Assembly (NCBI RefSeq): GCF_030063205.1
Contig: NZ_JASISQ010000003.1
Coordinates: 62,001 to 126,000, forward strand
Direction: 5' to 3'
DNA from: Arthrobacter antibioticus
GTDB lineage: Bacteria; Actinomycetota; Actinomycetes; Actinomycetales; Micrococcaceae
Length of the DNA: 64,000 nt
Part shown: in pieces, positions 19,112 to 27,746 of the stretch
How positions within the stretch are numbered: position 1 is the stretch's first letter
Layout of the letters: each line of letters starts with the position of its first letter
The notes under the pieces: model-generated
Told to the model about the DNA's origin: nothing
Database searches by the model: none
The model's input: the letters and a program-made list of their open reading frames with translations, nothing else
Translations under genes and position numbers: made by a program

Positions 19112-20827
19112 ATGAGCTTACCTGCGCAGGCCGTTCGGGCCGCTACCGCCATTGACCATGCCGCCAACAGTTACACCGAGACGTTGCTGGCATTAGATCC
19201 GGGATTTGCCACAGAGCTGGGCCGGCCAGGGCATGAGAGCGAATACTCAGATCACTCCCCCGCCGGTTTGGACGCGTTTGCTCAGGCCGCCCGCAACACT
19301 CTTGCAGCACTGGCCCTCCTGACGCCCACGGATGAGGTGGACAAGGTCACCCTGCACGCCATGAACGAGCGCCTGGGCCTTGACCTTGAACTGCACGCCA
19401 GTGGTTGGCTTTTGGCGGATTTGAACAATATTGCTTCCCCCGCCCAAAGTATCCGAGCTATTTTCGATCTCATGCCCACCGCCACGGTCACGGATTGGGG
19501 ACACGTTGCTGACCGGCTCGCCAATGTCTGCGCCGCCGTCGAAGGCTATATCGCTTCTCTGCGGGCAGGTGCAGCACTTAATTTGGTGGCTGCCCGCCGT
19601 CAGGTTCTCACAGTCATTGAGCAGTGCGAACGGCATGCCAGCGCAGATGGTTTCTTTGTTTCGCTGGCTCGGGATGCTTCGCCCTCTCCGGACGACGCCG
19701 ATTCCAGCTTCCCAGCCGAACTCACCACCGCGCTGCTCGCCAACGCTGAGCTGGCCCGTGCAAGTTACAGCACCCTGGTAGATTTCTTGCGCACCGAACT
19801 TTTGCCCTTGGCGCCCACAGCCGATGCAGTGGGCAGGGACAGGTACAGCCTTGCCTCACGGTTGTTCCTGGGGGCTGAAGTAGATCTAGAGGAGAGCTAC
19901 GCATGGGGTGTGGCCGAACTGGACCGCATCATTGCTGAGCAGAAATCAGTGGCCGAACAGATCAAGCCGGGCGCTTCAATCGAGGAAGCCAAGGCTGTTC
20001 TGAACGCTGATCCGCAACGCATCCTGCACGGTACCGGCGCGTTGACGGCCTGGATGCAGAAGCTCTCCGACACCGCCTTGGCAGATTTGGCCGGGGCCCA
20101 GTTCGAGATTCCCGAGATCATGCGCACCCTGGAGTGCCGTATTGCGCCAACTCAGGATGGCGGTATTTACTACACGGGACCTTCCGAGGACTTCTCGCGG
20201 CCCGGTCGCATGTGGTGGTCTGTGCCTGAGGGTGAGGATACGTTCACCACATGGGCCGAAACCACCACCGTTTACCACGAGGGCGTTCCGGGCCACCACC
20301 TCCAAGTTGCCACTGCCACGCGCCAATCGGCTCTCCTAAATGACTGGCGGCGCAATGTTTGCTGGGTGTCCGGACACGGCGAGGGCTGGGCGCTCTATGC
20401 TGAGAGGCTCATGGACGATTTAGGCTACCTGCGTGATCCGGGCGATAAAATGGGCATGTTGGATGGACAGCGCATGCGTGCTGCCCGCGTCGTCTTTGAT
20501 ATTGGCGTGCACTTGGGCTTTGAAATTCCTGCCCAGTGGGGCTCCGGGACGTGGACTGCCGAAAAGGGCCTAGAGTTTCTGCGCCAAAACTTGGACATCT
20601 CAGCAGGCCAGCTCAACTTTGAGTTCAACAGGTATCTGGGCTGGCCGGGGCAGGCTCCCTCATACAAACTCGGTCAGCGCCTGTGGGAAGACATCCGCGA
20701 CGCTCGAGCAACACGGGACGGCTCCGAATTTTCGCTGCGGGACTTCCACACCCAGGCCTTAAACCTTGGCTCCGTGGGTCTGGACACCTTGAAAATGGCG
20801 CTCTTGGACTCATCCGCCGGAAACTAG
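19112..20827 (+). CDS. DUF885 family protein (putative zinc metallopeptidase)
   Basis: This 571-residue cytosolic protein belongs to the DUF885 family. The hallmark 'YHEGVPGHHLQ' lies at residues 388-398, giving an HExxxxxH-like metal site (His389, Glu390, His395/His396), and 'GHGEGWALYAERLMDDLG' about 50 residues later can supply the next ligand. No signal peptide is seen. It is convergent with the nuclease-like gene, with the palindrome at 20841-20901 between the two stops. The exact peptide substrate is not predictable. Confidence 0.88.
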   Translation: MSLPAQAVRAATAIDHAANSYTETLLALDPGFATELGRPGHESEYSDHSPAGLDAFAQAARNTLAALALLTPTDEVDKVTLHAMNERLGLDLELHASGWLLADLNNIASPAQSIRAIFDLMPTATVTDWGHVADRLANVCAAVEGYIASLRAGAALNLVAARRQVLTVIEQCERHASADGFFVSLARDASPSPDDADSSFPAELTTALLANAELARASYSTLVDFLRTELLPLAPTADAVGRDRYSLASRLFLGAEVDLEESYAWGVAELDRIIAEQKSVAEQIKPGASIEEAKAVLNADPQRILHGTGALTAWMQKLSDTALADLAGAQFEIPEIMRTLECRIAPTQDGGIYYTGPSEDFSRPGRMWWSVPEGEDTFTTWAETTTVYHEGVPGHHLQVATATRQSALLNDWRRNVCWVSGHGEGWALYAERLMDDLGYLRDPGDKMGMLDGQRMRAARVVFDIGVHLGFEIPAQWGSGTWTAEKGLEFLRQNLDISAGQLNFEFNRYLGWPGQAPSYKLGQRLWEDIRDARATRDGSEFSLRDFHTQALNLGSVGLDTLKMALLDSSAGN

Positions 20828-20840
20828 GCCCACTATGGCC

Positions 20841-20901
20841 CGCGAGTTGCCACTTGTGGTGTCCAAATCGCGAATTTGGACACCACAAGTGGCAACTCGC
20901 G
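20841..20901. repeat. Long perfect palindrome P1 (3' side of the DUF559-like gene)
   Basis: Two perfect 28-base arms (20841-20868 and 20874-20901) surround the loop CGCGA. The arm begins CGCGAGTTGCCACTTGTGG and continues TGTCCAAAT. The stem can be extended outwards by GGCC with one bulged base. It sits 15 bases after the DUF559-like stop and between two convergent genes, so it could also act as a bidirectional terminator. The same core recurs at 22019-22079. Confidence 0.9.
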
Positions 20902-20918
20902 GCCAAGGATGTGGGTGA

Positions 20919-21911
20919 TCACTGAAAGTCTCTGCGCGTCATCAGCCGTCCCTGCAGCGAGCGCCCGGACAGGTTCGTCGGATCCGGCCAGCCGCCACGT
21001 TTAAGCATCCGAGCAATTTTGGTGACAACCACTAATTCTCCTGCACGGATATCGTCATTGTTGATCAGCACTTGGTGCCAGCCCAGAGATGCGGTCACGA
21101 AGTCTCTGTCATGGTCCCTGACTTGCTGCTCCCGGGTGAAATGATGCCCGCCATCATACTCAATGCACGTCACGTACTCCTCACACGCCAAATCCGGACC
21201 AACTTTGCCTTGGCCGGCCGCGTCCCTGATCTCTACGTTGTGTTCAAAAGTCGGAAGTGGGGACCGGGCAATCATCAAGCGCAGCATGGTTTCACGAGGT
21301 GAGTCCGAGCCCACACGCGTTAGCTCCATCGCTGCCCGCAGCCTGCGCATTCCCCTAGCTCCTGCATGCTGGAGAACATAAAGTTCCAGCGCCTCCAGCT
21401 GGACTTTTGGCCACACCATACGCCCAAATGTCCTGCGATGTTCACAGATTATTTGATCGCTCACGGCCACCAATTCATCAACACTGAGCAGCTGCGCAAT
21501 ATCTACGAGCGTGCGTTCCACGGAGGTGGCAGGAACTCCGCCAATGTGGACAACATCATGGGGCCCCAGGGACAGCAGATGGCCGGTTACTCCTTTTCTT
21601 CTGGGCTGGCGCGCACCCACGGGCGTGGCGACATCGATGCACGGCAACTGTGTAAGCCGCTGAGGCAAGTAGAACTCATGCAATGTTGCCGCGCTCACGT
21701 GGCTGACAATGCCCCTTGCCGTCACGGCCGTGTGCGCTCGGCAGCTTTCCAAGAGGCTAAGCGGCGCGTCCTGGGGCACTCGAATTCCCCGTGAGGGCGT
21801 CCAGAGGTCCTTTCGCCGAGACCTGCTTCGGGAGATTCCGGCAGTTTTCGCCTCGTCCATGGTGAAGGGACGGATTGAGAGGTGCAAGGGAAGTGGTTTG
21901 AACTTATCCAT
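20919..21911 (-). CDS. AbiEi/DUF559-like protein with C-terminal nuclease-type domain
   Basis: This 330-residue protein has an AbiEi-like N-terminus ('FTMDEAKTAGISRSRSRR...RGIRVP', residues 16-46) and a DUF559/Vsr-like C-terminus. In that region 'SPRETMLRLMI' (204-214), Asp240 in 'GPDLACEEY', Glu251 and Asp253 in 'CIEYDGGHHF', and 'DHDRD' (266-270) match the expected positions of a PD-(D/E)xK-type nuclease fold. The ATG at 21911 is chosen because the longer frame to 22118 would translate straight through palindrome P2. The ribosome binding site is weak (GGAGAG about 20 bases away), so the start is uncertain. The gene is bracketed by P1 and P2. Its role is unknown; candidates are an endonuclease of a small mobile element or an orphan toxin-antitoxin-like protein. 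Confidence 0.75.
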   Translation of the reverse strand: MDKFKPLPLHLSIRPFTMDEAKTAGISRSRSRRKDLWTPSRGIRVPQDAPLSLLESCRAHTAVTARGIVSHVSAATLHEFYLPQRLTQLPCIDVATPVGARQPRRKGVTGHLLSLGPHDVVHIGGVPATSVERTLVDIAQLLSVDELVAVSDQIICEHRRTFGRMVWPKVQLEALELYVLQHAGARGMRRLRAAMELTRVGSDSPRETMLRLMIARSPLPTFEHNVEIRDAAGQGKVGPDLACEEYVTCIEYDGGHHFTREQQVRDHDRDFVTASLGWHQVLINNDDIRAGELVVVTKIARMLKRGGWPDPTNLSGRSLQGRLMTRRDFQ

Positions 21912-22018
21912 GCACCCATTAACAGCAACTACTCTCCGCCGTGGAGGGCCATAGAGAAAAAATACTCGAATGTGTGGATAACGGGCGACTCCTGCGCCAA
22001 GAACGCTCTGAGGAACTT

Positions 22019-22079
22019 CGCGAGTTGCCACATATGGCGTCCACAGGGCGCTTCTGGACACCATATGTGGCAACTCGCG
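22019..22079. repeat. Long palindrome P2 (5' side of the DUF559-like gene)
   Basis: The left arm CGCGAGTTGCCACATATGG continues CGTCC (22019-22042). It pairs with the right arm ending CAACTCGCG (22056-22079), with one mismatch over 24 bases and a short loop. The arm is 21/24 identical to that of P1. It lies about 108 bases upstream of the DUF559-like start and about 80 bases upstream of the divergent symporter, so it is not a terminator. Confidence 0.88.
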
Positions 22080-22146
22080 GCGATGGGCACCTCTGAGATC
22101 CGTAACAAGGGGCAACACAAATTATCCGCCTCTAGAGCACCCGGCC

Positions 22147-22152
22147 TACCGT
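22147..22152 (+). promoter_or_regulatory. Leaderless -10 box of the symporter
   Basis: TACCGT is followed by 6 bases and the ATG at 22159. No ribosome binding site is visible. Confidence 0.5.
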
Positions 22153-22158
22153 TGCCTT

Positions 22159-23616
22159 ATGACATCTACAGCCACCACCCCCAAGGCCACTACCCCCAAG
22201 GCCTCGAGGCTGCCCAAATGGGCAAGTTCGTTCGGCGTTCAAATTATTGCCGGTCTGATCCTCGGCCTGGTCTTGGGCCTGATTGCGCGCCAGCTCGGTG
22301 GCGATCCAGAGACCACCCCCAACGGCCTGGTCACCACACTGAGCGTTATTGGATCCAGCTACGTCTCTATTTTGAAGGCGGCCGTGGTGCCGTTGATCTT
22401 CACGGCTGTGGTCTCCTCGATCGCAAATCTGCGCCAAGTCACTAATGCGGCCCGTTTGGCGTGGAATACGCTGCTGTGGTTCGCCATCACCGCGCTGATA
22501 GCCGTCACCATCGGAATCGGTTTGGGCACTTTGTTCCAGCCGGGCGCCGGCACCGGCACGGCGACCCCCGCGGATTACACCGGTAAGTCAGGCGATTGGT
22601 GGGCCTTCCTCCTTGGACTGTTCCCCTCCAACTTCCTGGGTTTGAGCGCCTCAACCAAGGCTGCCGAGTCCGGAGCCCTGACCACCAGCGTGAACTTCAA
22701 TGTTCTGCAGATCCTTGTCATCGCCATCGTCATCGGCATCGCCGCACTGAAAGTTGGCAAGGCAGCTGACCCGTTCCTGAAGCTGAATGGTTCGGCTCTA
22801 GCCGTCATCCAAAAGGTGCTCTGGTGGATAATCCGTTTAGCACCGATTGGTACGGTCGGTTTGATCGGCAACGCTGTTGCAAGTTACGGCTGGACAACCA
22901 TCGGCTCCCTCGGGAAGTTCACCATTGCCATCTATGTGGGTCTGGCACTTGTCCTCTTCGTCGTGTACCCGGTACTGATCAAATCCCACGGCCTCTCGAT
23001 CAAGGCGTACTTCTCCGGTGTCTGGCCGGCAGTTCAGCTGGGCTTCGTATCCCGCTCCTCAATTGGCACGCTGCCGCTCACCCAGCGTGTGACCGAACGC
23101 AACCTTGGCGTGCCGCGCGCTTACGCATCCTTCGCTGTACCTTTGGGCGCAACAACAAAAATGGACGGTTGCGCCGCCATTTATCCGGCCATTGCAGCGA
23201 TCTTTGTGGCACAGTTCTTCGGTATTCAGCTTGATCTGGGCCAGTACCTGCTGATCGTGCTCGTCTCGGTCCTTGGCTCCGCTGCCACCGCGGGCACCAC
23301 TGGCGCCGTCGTTATGCTCACCCTGACGCTCTCAACGCTGGGACTGCCGCTGGCCGGCGTCGGACTTCTGCTTGCCGTTGACCCCATTTTGGATATGGGC
23401 CGCACAGCCGTGAACGTTGCAGGCCAGGCCCTGGTTCCCACAATCGTTGCCAAGCGCCAGGGCATCCTCGATGAGGGACTCTACAATGCTCCCCGCAACG
23501 GCGATCCCTTCGCGGATGATCCAGACACTGAAACGGACAGCACCGATGATCTAGTGGCAGCGTTGGATTCAGGCTTGGACGGGATCGATTCGAAGCGCGA
23601 ACCGGCCAATGCATAG
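22159..23616 (+). CDS. Dicarboxylate/amino acid:cation symporter (DAACS family)
   Basis: A 485-residue membrane transporter of the glutamate/dicarboxylate symporter family with about eight membrane helices plus re-entrant hairpins. Seen motifs are the serine-rich hairpin 'SRSSIGTLPLTQRV', the unwound helix 'TTKMDGCAAIYPA' (K334-M-D-G, where classical members have NMDGT), and 'GTTGAVVMLTLTLSTLGLPLAGVGLLLAVDPILDMGRTAVNV' spread over residues of about 375-418. The altered NMDG motif may change ion or substrate choice. It is divergent from the nuclease-like gene. The acidic, low-complexity tail (DDPDTETDSTDD) is cytosolic. Confidence 0.92.
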   Translation: MTSTATTPKATTPKASRLPKWASSFGVQIIAGLILGLVLGLIARQLGGDPETTPNGLVTTLSVIGSSYVSILKAAVVPLIFTAVVSSIANLRQVTNAARLAWNTLLWFAITALIAVTIGIGLGTLFQPGAGTGTATPADYTGKSGDWWAFLLGLFPSNFLGLSASTKAAESGALTTSVNFNVLQILVIAIVIGIAALKVGKAADPFLKLNGSALAVIQKVLWWIIRLAPIGTVGLIGNAVASYGWTTIGSLGKFTIAIYVGLALVLFVVYPVLIKSHGLSIKAYFSGVWPAVQLGFVSRSSIGTLPLTQRVTERNLGVPRAYASFAVPLGATTKMDGCAAIYPAIAAIFVAQFFGIQLDLGQYLLIVLVSVLGSAATAGTTGAVVMLTLTLSTLGLPLAGVGLLLAVDPILDMGRTAVNVAGQALVPTIVAKRQGILDEGLYNAPRNGDPFADDPDTETDSTDDLVAALDSGLDGIDSKREPANA

Positions 23617-23744
23617 GTAATCTCGCAGGCGTGTAGGGAACCCGGATCCCCAATGTTCGCACGTAGGATTTGAACCAGGCAGTAAATATTGCAGCCTACG
23701 CCGGTATCCATCGCCGCTGGCGCCCCATCAGCTAAAGGACAGCA

Positions 23745-24125
23745 ATGATCATCGTTACCACCAACGACCTCCCGGGCTACAAAATTGATGCTGTGTTCGG
23801 CGAGGTCATGGGCCTGACGGTTCGGTCCCGGCATATTGGCGCCCAATTCACCGCCAGCTTTCGGGCTCTCGGCGGCGGGGAACTACCTGAGATGACAAAG
23901 GCCCTATATGAGAGTCGGCAGGAGGTTGTGGCGCGGATGGTCACGGAAGCCCAATCAAAGGGTGCCAATGCGATTGTTGCCGCCCGCTTCGACACTTCCG
24001 AAATGGGCGGGAACTGGACTGAGGTCTGCGCGTACGGCACAGCGGTCTTCGCGATCCCGCTCGCTGAAGGTCAGCCGGGCGCAACAGGCCAGTCGGTTTA
24101 TTTATCGCAAAACCCGCAGGGCTAA
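23745..24125 (+). CDS. YbjQ/DUF74 family heavy-metal-binding-like protein
   Basis: This 126-residue cytosolic protein matches the YbjQ family, which forms small pentamer-like assemblies of unknown function. Family hallmarks are 'MIIVTTNDLPGYKI', 'GEVMGLTVRSRHIG', a run of charged helix, 'AKGANAIVAARFDTS'-like sequence and 'YGTAVFAIPL'. AAAGGA lies 5 bases before the ATG. The strong terminator at 24159 ends the transcript. Confidence 0.88.
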   Translation: MIIVTTNDLPGYKIDAVFGEVMGLTVRSRHIGAQFTASFRALGGGELPEMTKALYESRQEVVARMVTEAQSKGANAIVAARFDTSEMGGNWTEVCAYGTAVFAIPLAEGQPGATGQSVYLSQNPQG

Positions 24126-24158
24126 GCCACAACGCACCTAGCTCAAGCGGCGAAGCGG

Positions 24159-24191
24159 AGCGCCCGGAACACATGGTTCCGGGCGCTTTTC
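24159..24191 (+). terminator. Rho-independent terminator after the YbjQ gene
   Basis: A perfect 12-base stem (AGCGCCCGGAAC and GTTCCGGGCGCT) with a 5-base loop is followed by TTTT. Confidence 0.9.
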
Positions 24192-24194
24192 AAT

Positions 24195-24226
24195 TTGCAC
24201 ATAGTGCAAACTTGCACTTAGTGTAG
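24195..24226. promoter_or_regulatory. Two operators overlapping the leaderless tetR promoter
   Basis: A perfect palindrome TTGCAC ATA GTGCAA (24195-24209) and a diverged copy TTGCACTTAGTGTAG (24212-24226) have centres 17 bases apart. The first TTGCAC can serve as -35. TAGTGT (24219-24224) serves as -10, 6 bases before the GTG start at 24231. Binding of TetR here would block its own promoter, so autoregulation of tetR-mmpL is likely. Confidence 0.75.
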
Positions 24227-24230
24227 TCAT

Positions 24231-24857
24231 GTGAGCACCCCCGCATCTCCCCCTCCCAACCAGCCTTCGCGCCGTGAGCTGAACAAGACTGCCACGCGTG
24301 AAGCCATCGCCACCGCTGCCCTAGGTTTTCTGCGCAACCAGAGCGTTAACTCGTTCACGGTCGACGACGTTGCTGCCGCCGCCGGGGTATCCCGACGCAC
24401 CTTCTTCAACTACTTCTCCTCCGTGGAAGCCGCTGTTGCCAGCTTTACGCAAAACTACCTGGATCAGGTCATTGTGGAGCTTGAAGCCCGGCCGGTTGAT
24501 GAGTCACTGCTTGAATCGGCCCAAATAGCGCTCTCCGCCGTGGGTAGCCCCCACGATCTAGCCATTTTGGCCGAAACGTTCACTCTCACCCAAGACCCCC
24601 AATTGGACAGGTTTCAATTGCAAGCTTGGGAGGAGTGCACCTTCAAAGTCACCGAAGTAGCTCGGGGCCGTCTCCCGGCAGGCACAGATGAGTTGTATTT
24701 GTGCGCCCTGGTTGGTGCCGTCATGGGTAGTTGCCGTGCAGCATTCTCGGTCTGGTCCCAAACTTACGGAACCAGTACTAGCCCGGAGTCATTGGCTCAG
24801 CTGCGCACGAACTTGGAACGCACAATCTCTCACATACGTAACGGTTTCAATAACTAG
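24231..24857 (+). CDS. TetR family transcriptional regulator
   Basis: A 208-residue DNA-binding regulator with an N-terminal helix-turn-helix ('FTVDDVAAAAGVSRRTFFNYF', residues of about 41-61) and an all-helical ligand domain. It starts with GTG immediately after an operator-promoter, without a leader. It lies 50 bases upstream of the mmpL gene on the same strand, so it most likely controls itself and the exporter in response to a lipophilic or toxic ligand. Confidence 0.92.
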   Translation: MSTPASPPPNQPSRRELNKTATREAIATAALGFLRNQSVNSFTVDDVAAAAGVSRRTFFNYFSSVEAAVASFTQNYLDQVIVELEARPVDESLLESAQIALSAVGSPHDLAILAETFTLTQDPQLDRFQLQAWEECTFKVTEVARGRLPAGTDELYLCALVGAVMGSCRAAFSVWSQTYGTSTSPESLAQLRTNLERTISHIRNGFNN

Positions 24858-24907
24858 TTTTTTATCGACTGGGTCCGCCCAGCCATCTTATAGAGAATGG
24901 ATTCACC

Positions 24908-27574
24908 ATGGCCCTTTGGCTATATAAATTGGGACGGTTCGCCGCTCGACGTGCCTGGCTGGTGATCACCGCCTGGGCCGTGATCATGGGCTTGGTGGGA
25001 GGTGCCGCAGTACTTTTCATGGGCCCCATGTCAAACAACTTCCAAATTCCCGGTACTGAGACCCAGCAGATGGCGGACAAGCTCAAGGCTGATCTGCCCG
25101 AAGCTTCCGGTGGCACGGGCTCTGTGGTGTTCACCAGCACCAACGGTGAACCGTTCACCACCGCCCAAGAGAGCGCCATCACCGACGCACTTGAATCAGT
25201 GAAAACTGTTCCCACCGTCAAAGATGTCATAGACCCGTTCCTGACAACAGCTGCCCAGAAAGACGGCGCAGCCAAACTCGCAGAAGGCGCCAAGGCGTTG
25301 GCGGACGGAGAAGCACAGGCCGCTGAACAAGCCCCTAAATTAGAAGCTGGAGCCGCTGAAATAGCCGCTGCCAAGGCCAAACTGGATGCCGCCCAAGCGC
25401 AGCTCGATGCTCAAAAGGAGCAGATAGCGGCACTGCCGCCAGGATCACCCCAGGCGCAGGCAGCAGGGGCACAAGTTGCTGGCGCGCAAGCACAGCTGGA
25501 TGCTGGCATGGCCCAGTGGCAAGCCGGCAAGGACCAGTTCGACGCCGGTAAAGCCAAGTTTGACGAAGGCCAGGCAACTCTGGCTGCCAAGAAGGCCGAA
25601 CTGACCGCGGGCCAGCGCACCGTCGATGCCACAGCCGGGCTCCGCTTTGTCTCTGAAAACAATAAAGCCGCCATTGGCCAGATCCAGTTCAGCCAGTCGA
25701 TGAATGCTGTGACCCCGGATAACCGCCAGCTGGTCCAGGACAGGTTGAACACCTTGGAATCCAGTGGCGTCAGTGTCTCTTACAGCAAGGAAATCGTTGA
25801 AGACGTTTCCGAACTGTTCGGAATTTCTGAGGTAGTTGGCATTGCCGTTGCCGCCGCCGTCCTGCTGATCATGTTGGGTACTTTTGTTGCTGCCGGTTTG
25901 CCGCTGTTGATGGCCGTTGTGGGCGTCGGCATTGGTGTGGGCGGCACGATGGCCCTGACAACCGTTATTGAGATGTCCTCCATTTCGCCAATGCTGGCCT
26001 TGATGCTGGGCCTGGCTGTGGGAATTGATTACTCCTTGTTCATCGTCAACCGGCACCGCCAGCAGCTTCTGGCGGGTGTGGGTGTCCGTGACTCTATCGC
26101 CAAGGCCACCGGCACCTCCGGCAATGCCGTGACCTTTGCCGGGCTGACAGTTGTTATTGCCCTGGCCGCACTCTCCGTCACGGGCCTGCCGTTCCTTGCC
26201 ATCTTGGGCTTGGCCGCGGCTGCCACGGTTGCTGTCTCAGTCCTGATCGCCTTGACTTTGACACCTGCATTGCTGTCATTGATTGGCACTAAGCTCATCT
26301 CCAAAAAGGCCTGGGCCAAGAACTCCCTGTCTACCGCGAAGCACAACGCAAACCTTGTGGGCATGAATAACGCCCAGAAGGCTGACGCTGATGAGGCGGC
26401 CGATGTTGCCCGCAGCGCCCGTGGTTGGGGCGGTCTTGTGACAAAGCATCCAGTCATCTCGCTGGTGGGTGCTGTCATTGCTCTGGTTGTCATTGCCATC
26501 CCTGCCACCGGACTGCGGCTGGCCCTGCCCGACGGCGGCTCTGAACCTGTCGATTCCAGCGCTTTCCAGGCGTACTCGATCACTGGAAAGAACTTTGGCG
26601 AAGGCATGAACGGGCCCATCATTGTGGTTGGCTCCTTGCCTGCCGGCTTGGATGAAGCGAGCGCCACAACACTGAATTTGGATGTGGCTGACAACCTGCG
26701 CCAGGTCAAAAATGTTGAGGCAGCCGTGCCTGTCACTGTCAGTAAGGACCTGCGCACCGCCGTCTATCAAGTGGTCCCCAAGGAAGGTCCCGCCAGCGAA
26801 AGTACCGTCCAGGTGATCCATGATCTGCGGGCTGAGGGAGCAACCATCAGCTCAGATTTGGACGTCAGCATTGGGCTGACGGGCCAAACGGCCGCCAACG
26901 TCGATGTCTCAGAAAAGCTGGGAGCGGCGCTTCCGCCTTACCTGGCGATCGTCGTCGGACTTTCCCTGGTGCTGCTGATTCTGGTCTTCCGCTCCATCTT
27001 GGTCCCGCTGCTGGCAACCGCCGGCTTCCTGCTCTCCCTCGTGGCTGCCTTTGGCGGTGTGGTGGCCGTCTATCAGTGGGGCTGGCTGGGCTCGATCTTC
27101 GATGTGGCGAATCCGGCAGCCGTACTGAGCTTCTTGCCGATTATTTTGATTGGCGTGCTCTTCGGGTTGGCGATGGATTACCAGGTGTTTATTGCCTCCG
27201 GAATGCGTGAAGCGTACGCCCACGGCCAGGATGCCAAGCAGGCTGTGCGGACCGGCTTTAAGCATGCCGCCCCGGTGGTTACCGCCGCGGCGATCATCAT
27301 GATTAGCGTGTTCTCGGGGTTCATTTTCTCCCACCTGACAATGGTCCGCCCGTTGGGCTTTGCGCTGGCGTTTGGCGTGCTGATTGATGCGTTCGTGGTG
27401 CGCATGACAATTGTTCCGGCCACCATGCACCTGCTCGGCAAGTCGGCCTGGTGGCTGCCGAAGTGGCTGGATAAGATCCTCCCCGACGTTGATGTGGAAG
27501 GCGCTAAGTTATCTACTATCACTGCCACGGACGACGCCGAAACTCCCGTTTCCGGAAGCGCGCCGGCTAAGTAG
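24908..27574 (+). CDS. MMPL family transporter (RND-type exporter)
   Basis: An 888-residue membrane protein with the MmpL/RND layout: one N-terminal helix, a large outside domain, five helices, then a second repeat of outside domain and helices. The family signature 'GLAVGIDYSLFIVNRHRQQL' is near residues 371-390 and 'GLAMDYQVFIASGMREA' is the matching one in the second half. The first outside loop contains an Ala/Gln/Lys-rich heptad region of about 130 residues (about 115-245), predicted as a long coiled-coil hairpin. Likely substrate: a lipid or hydrophobic toxic compound, driven by proton motive force. It is co-transcribed with the TetR gene. Confidence 0.92.
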   Translation: MALWLYKLGRFAARRAWLVITAWAVIMGLVGGAAVLFMGPMSNNFQIPGTETQQMADKLKADLPEASGGTGSVVFTSTNGEPFTTAQESAITDALESVKTVPTVKDVIDPFLTTAAQKDGAAKLAEGAKALADGEAQAAEQAPKLEAGAAEIAAAKAKLDAAQAQLDAQKEQIAALPPGSPQAQAAGAQVAGAQAQLDAGMAQWQAGKDQFDAGKAKFDEGQATLAAKKAELTAGQRTVDATAGLRFVSENNKAAIGQIQFSQSMNAVTPDNRQLVQDRLNTLESSGVSVSYSKEIVEDVSELFGISEVVGIAVAAAVLLIMLGTFVAAGLPLLMAVVGVGIGVGGTMALTTVIEMSSISPMLALMLGLAVGIDYSLFIVNRHRQQLLAGVGVRDSIAKATGTSGNAVTFAGLTVVIALAALSVTGLPFLAILGLAAAATVAVSVLIALTLTPALLSLIGTKLISKKAWAKNSLSTAKHNANLVGMNNAQKADADEAADVARSARGWGGLVTKHPVISLVGAVIALVVIAIPATGLRLALPDGGSEPVDSSAFQAYSITGKNFGEGMNGPIIVVGSLPAGLDEASATTLNLDVADNLRQVKNVEAAVPVTVSKDLRTAVYQVVPKEGPASESTVQVIHDLRAEGATISSDLDVSIGLTGQTAANVDVSEKLGAALPPYLAIVVGLSLVLLILVFRSILVPLLATAGFLLSLVAAFGGVVAVYQWGWLGSIFDVANPAAVLSFLPIILIGVLFGLAMDYQVFIASGMREAYAHGQDAKQAVRTGFKHAAPVVTAAAIIMISVFSGFIFSHLTMVRPLGFALAFGVLIDAFVVRMTIVPATMHLLGKSAWWLPKWLDKILPDVDVEGAKLSTITATDDAETPVSGSAPAK

Positions 27575-27606
27575 CACCACCGTAGGAGACGCCCATGGCG
27601 TCACCG

Positions 27607-27642
27607 AGAAGGCGGGCAGGGCTTCGGCCCGGCCCGCCTTCT
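27607..27642 (+). terminator. Hairpin terminator after the MmpL gene
   Basis: An 11-base stem (AGAAGGCGGGC and GCCCGCCTTCT) contains an inner GGGC-TTCG-GCCC stem. The T-tract is weak (TGCTTGCCC). Confidence 0.65.
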
Positions 27643-27746
27643 GCTTGCCCGGGCTGTGACCAAGTGAACTACACTTGTGACTCACGGCACGTCTCTCGCC
27701 TTGAGCGCCAGCCGCCAATTGCCCCTTGCTTGGTTTTGGAGAGTTG

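Noticed and set aside
20841-20901. P1 as merely a bidirectional terminator
   Set aside because: It may terminate, but the same arm sequence recurs at P2 between divergent promoters, so termination alone does not explain the family.
21912-22118. Extension of the DUF559-like gene upstream to 22118
   Set aside because: It would translate both arms of palindrome P2 and gives no family-like sequence.
25445-27528. Long minus-strand frames opposite the MmpL gene
   Set aside because: They are antisense shadows with no start signals; the plus-strand transporter is unambiguous.
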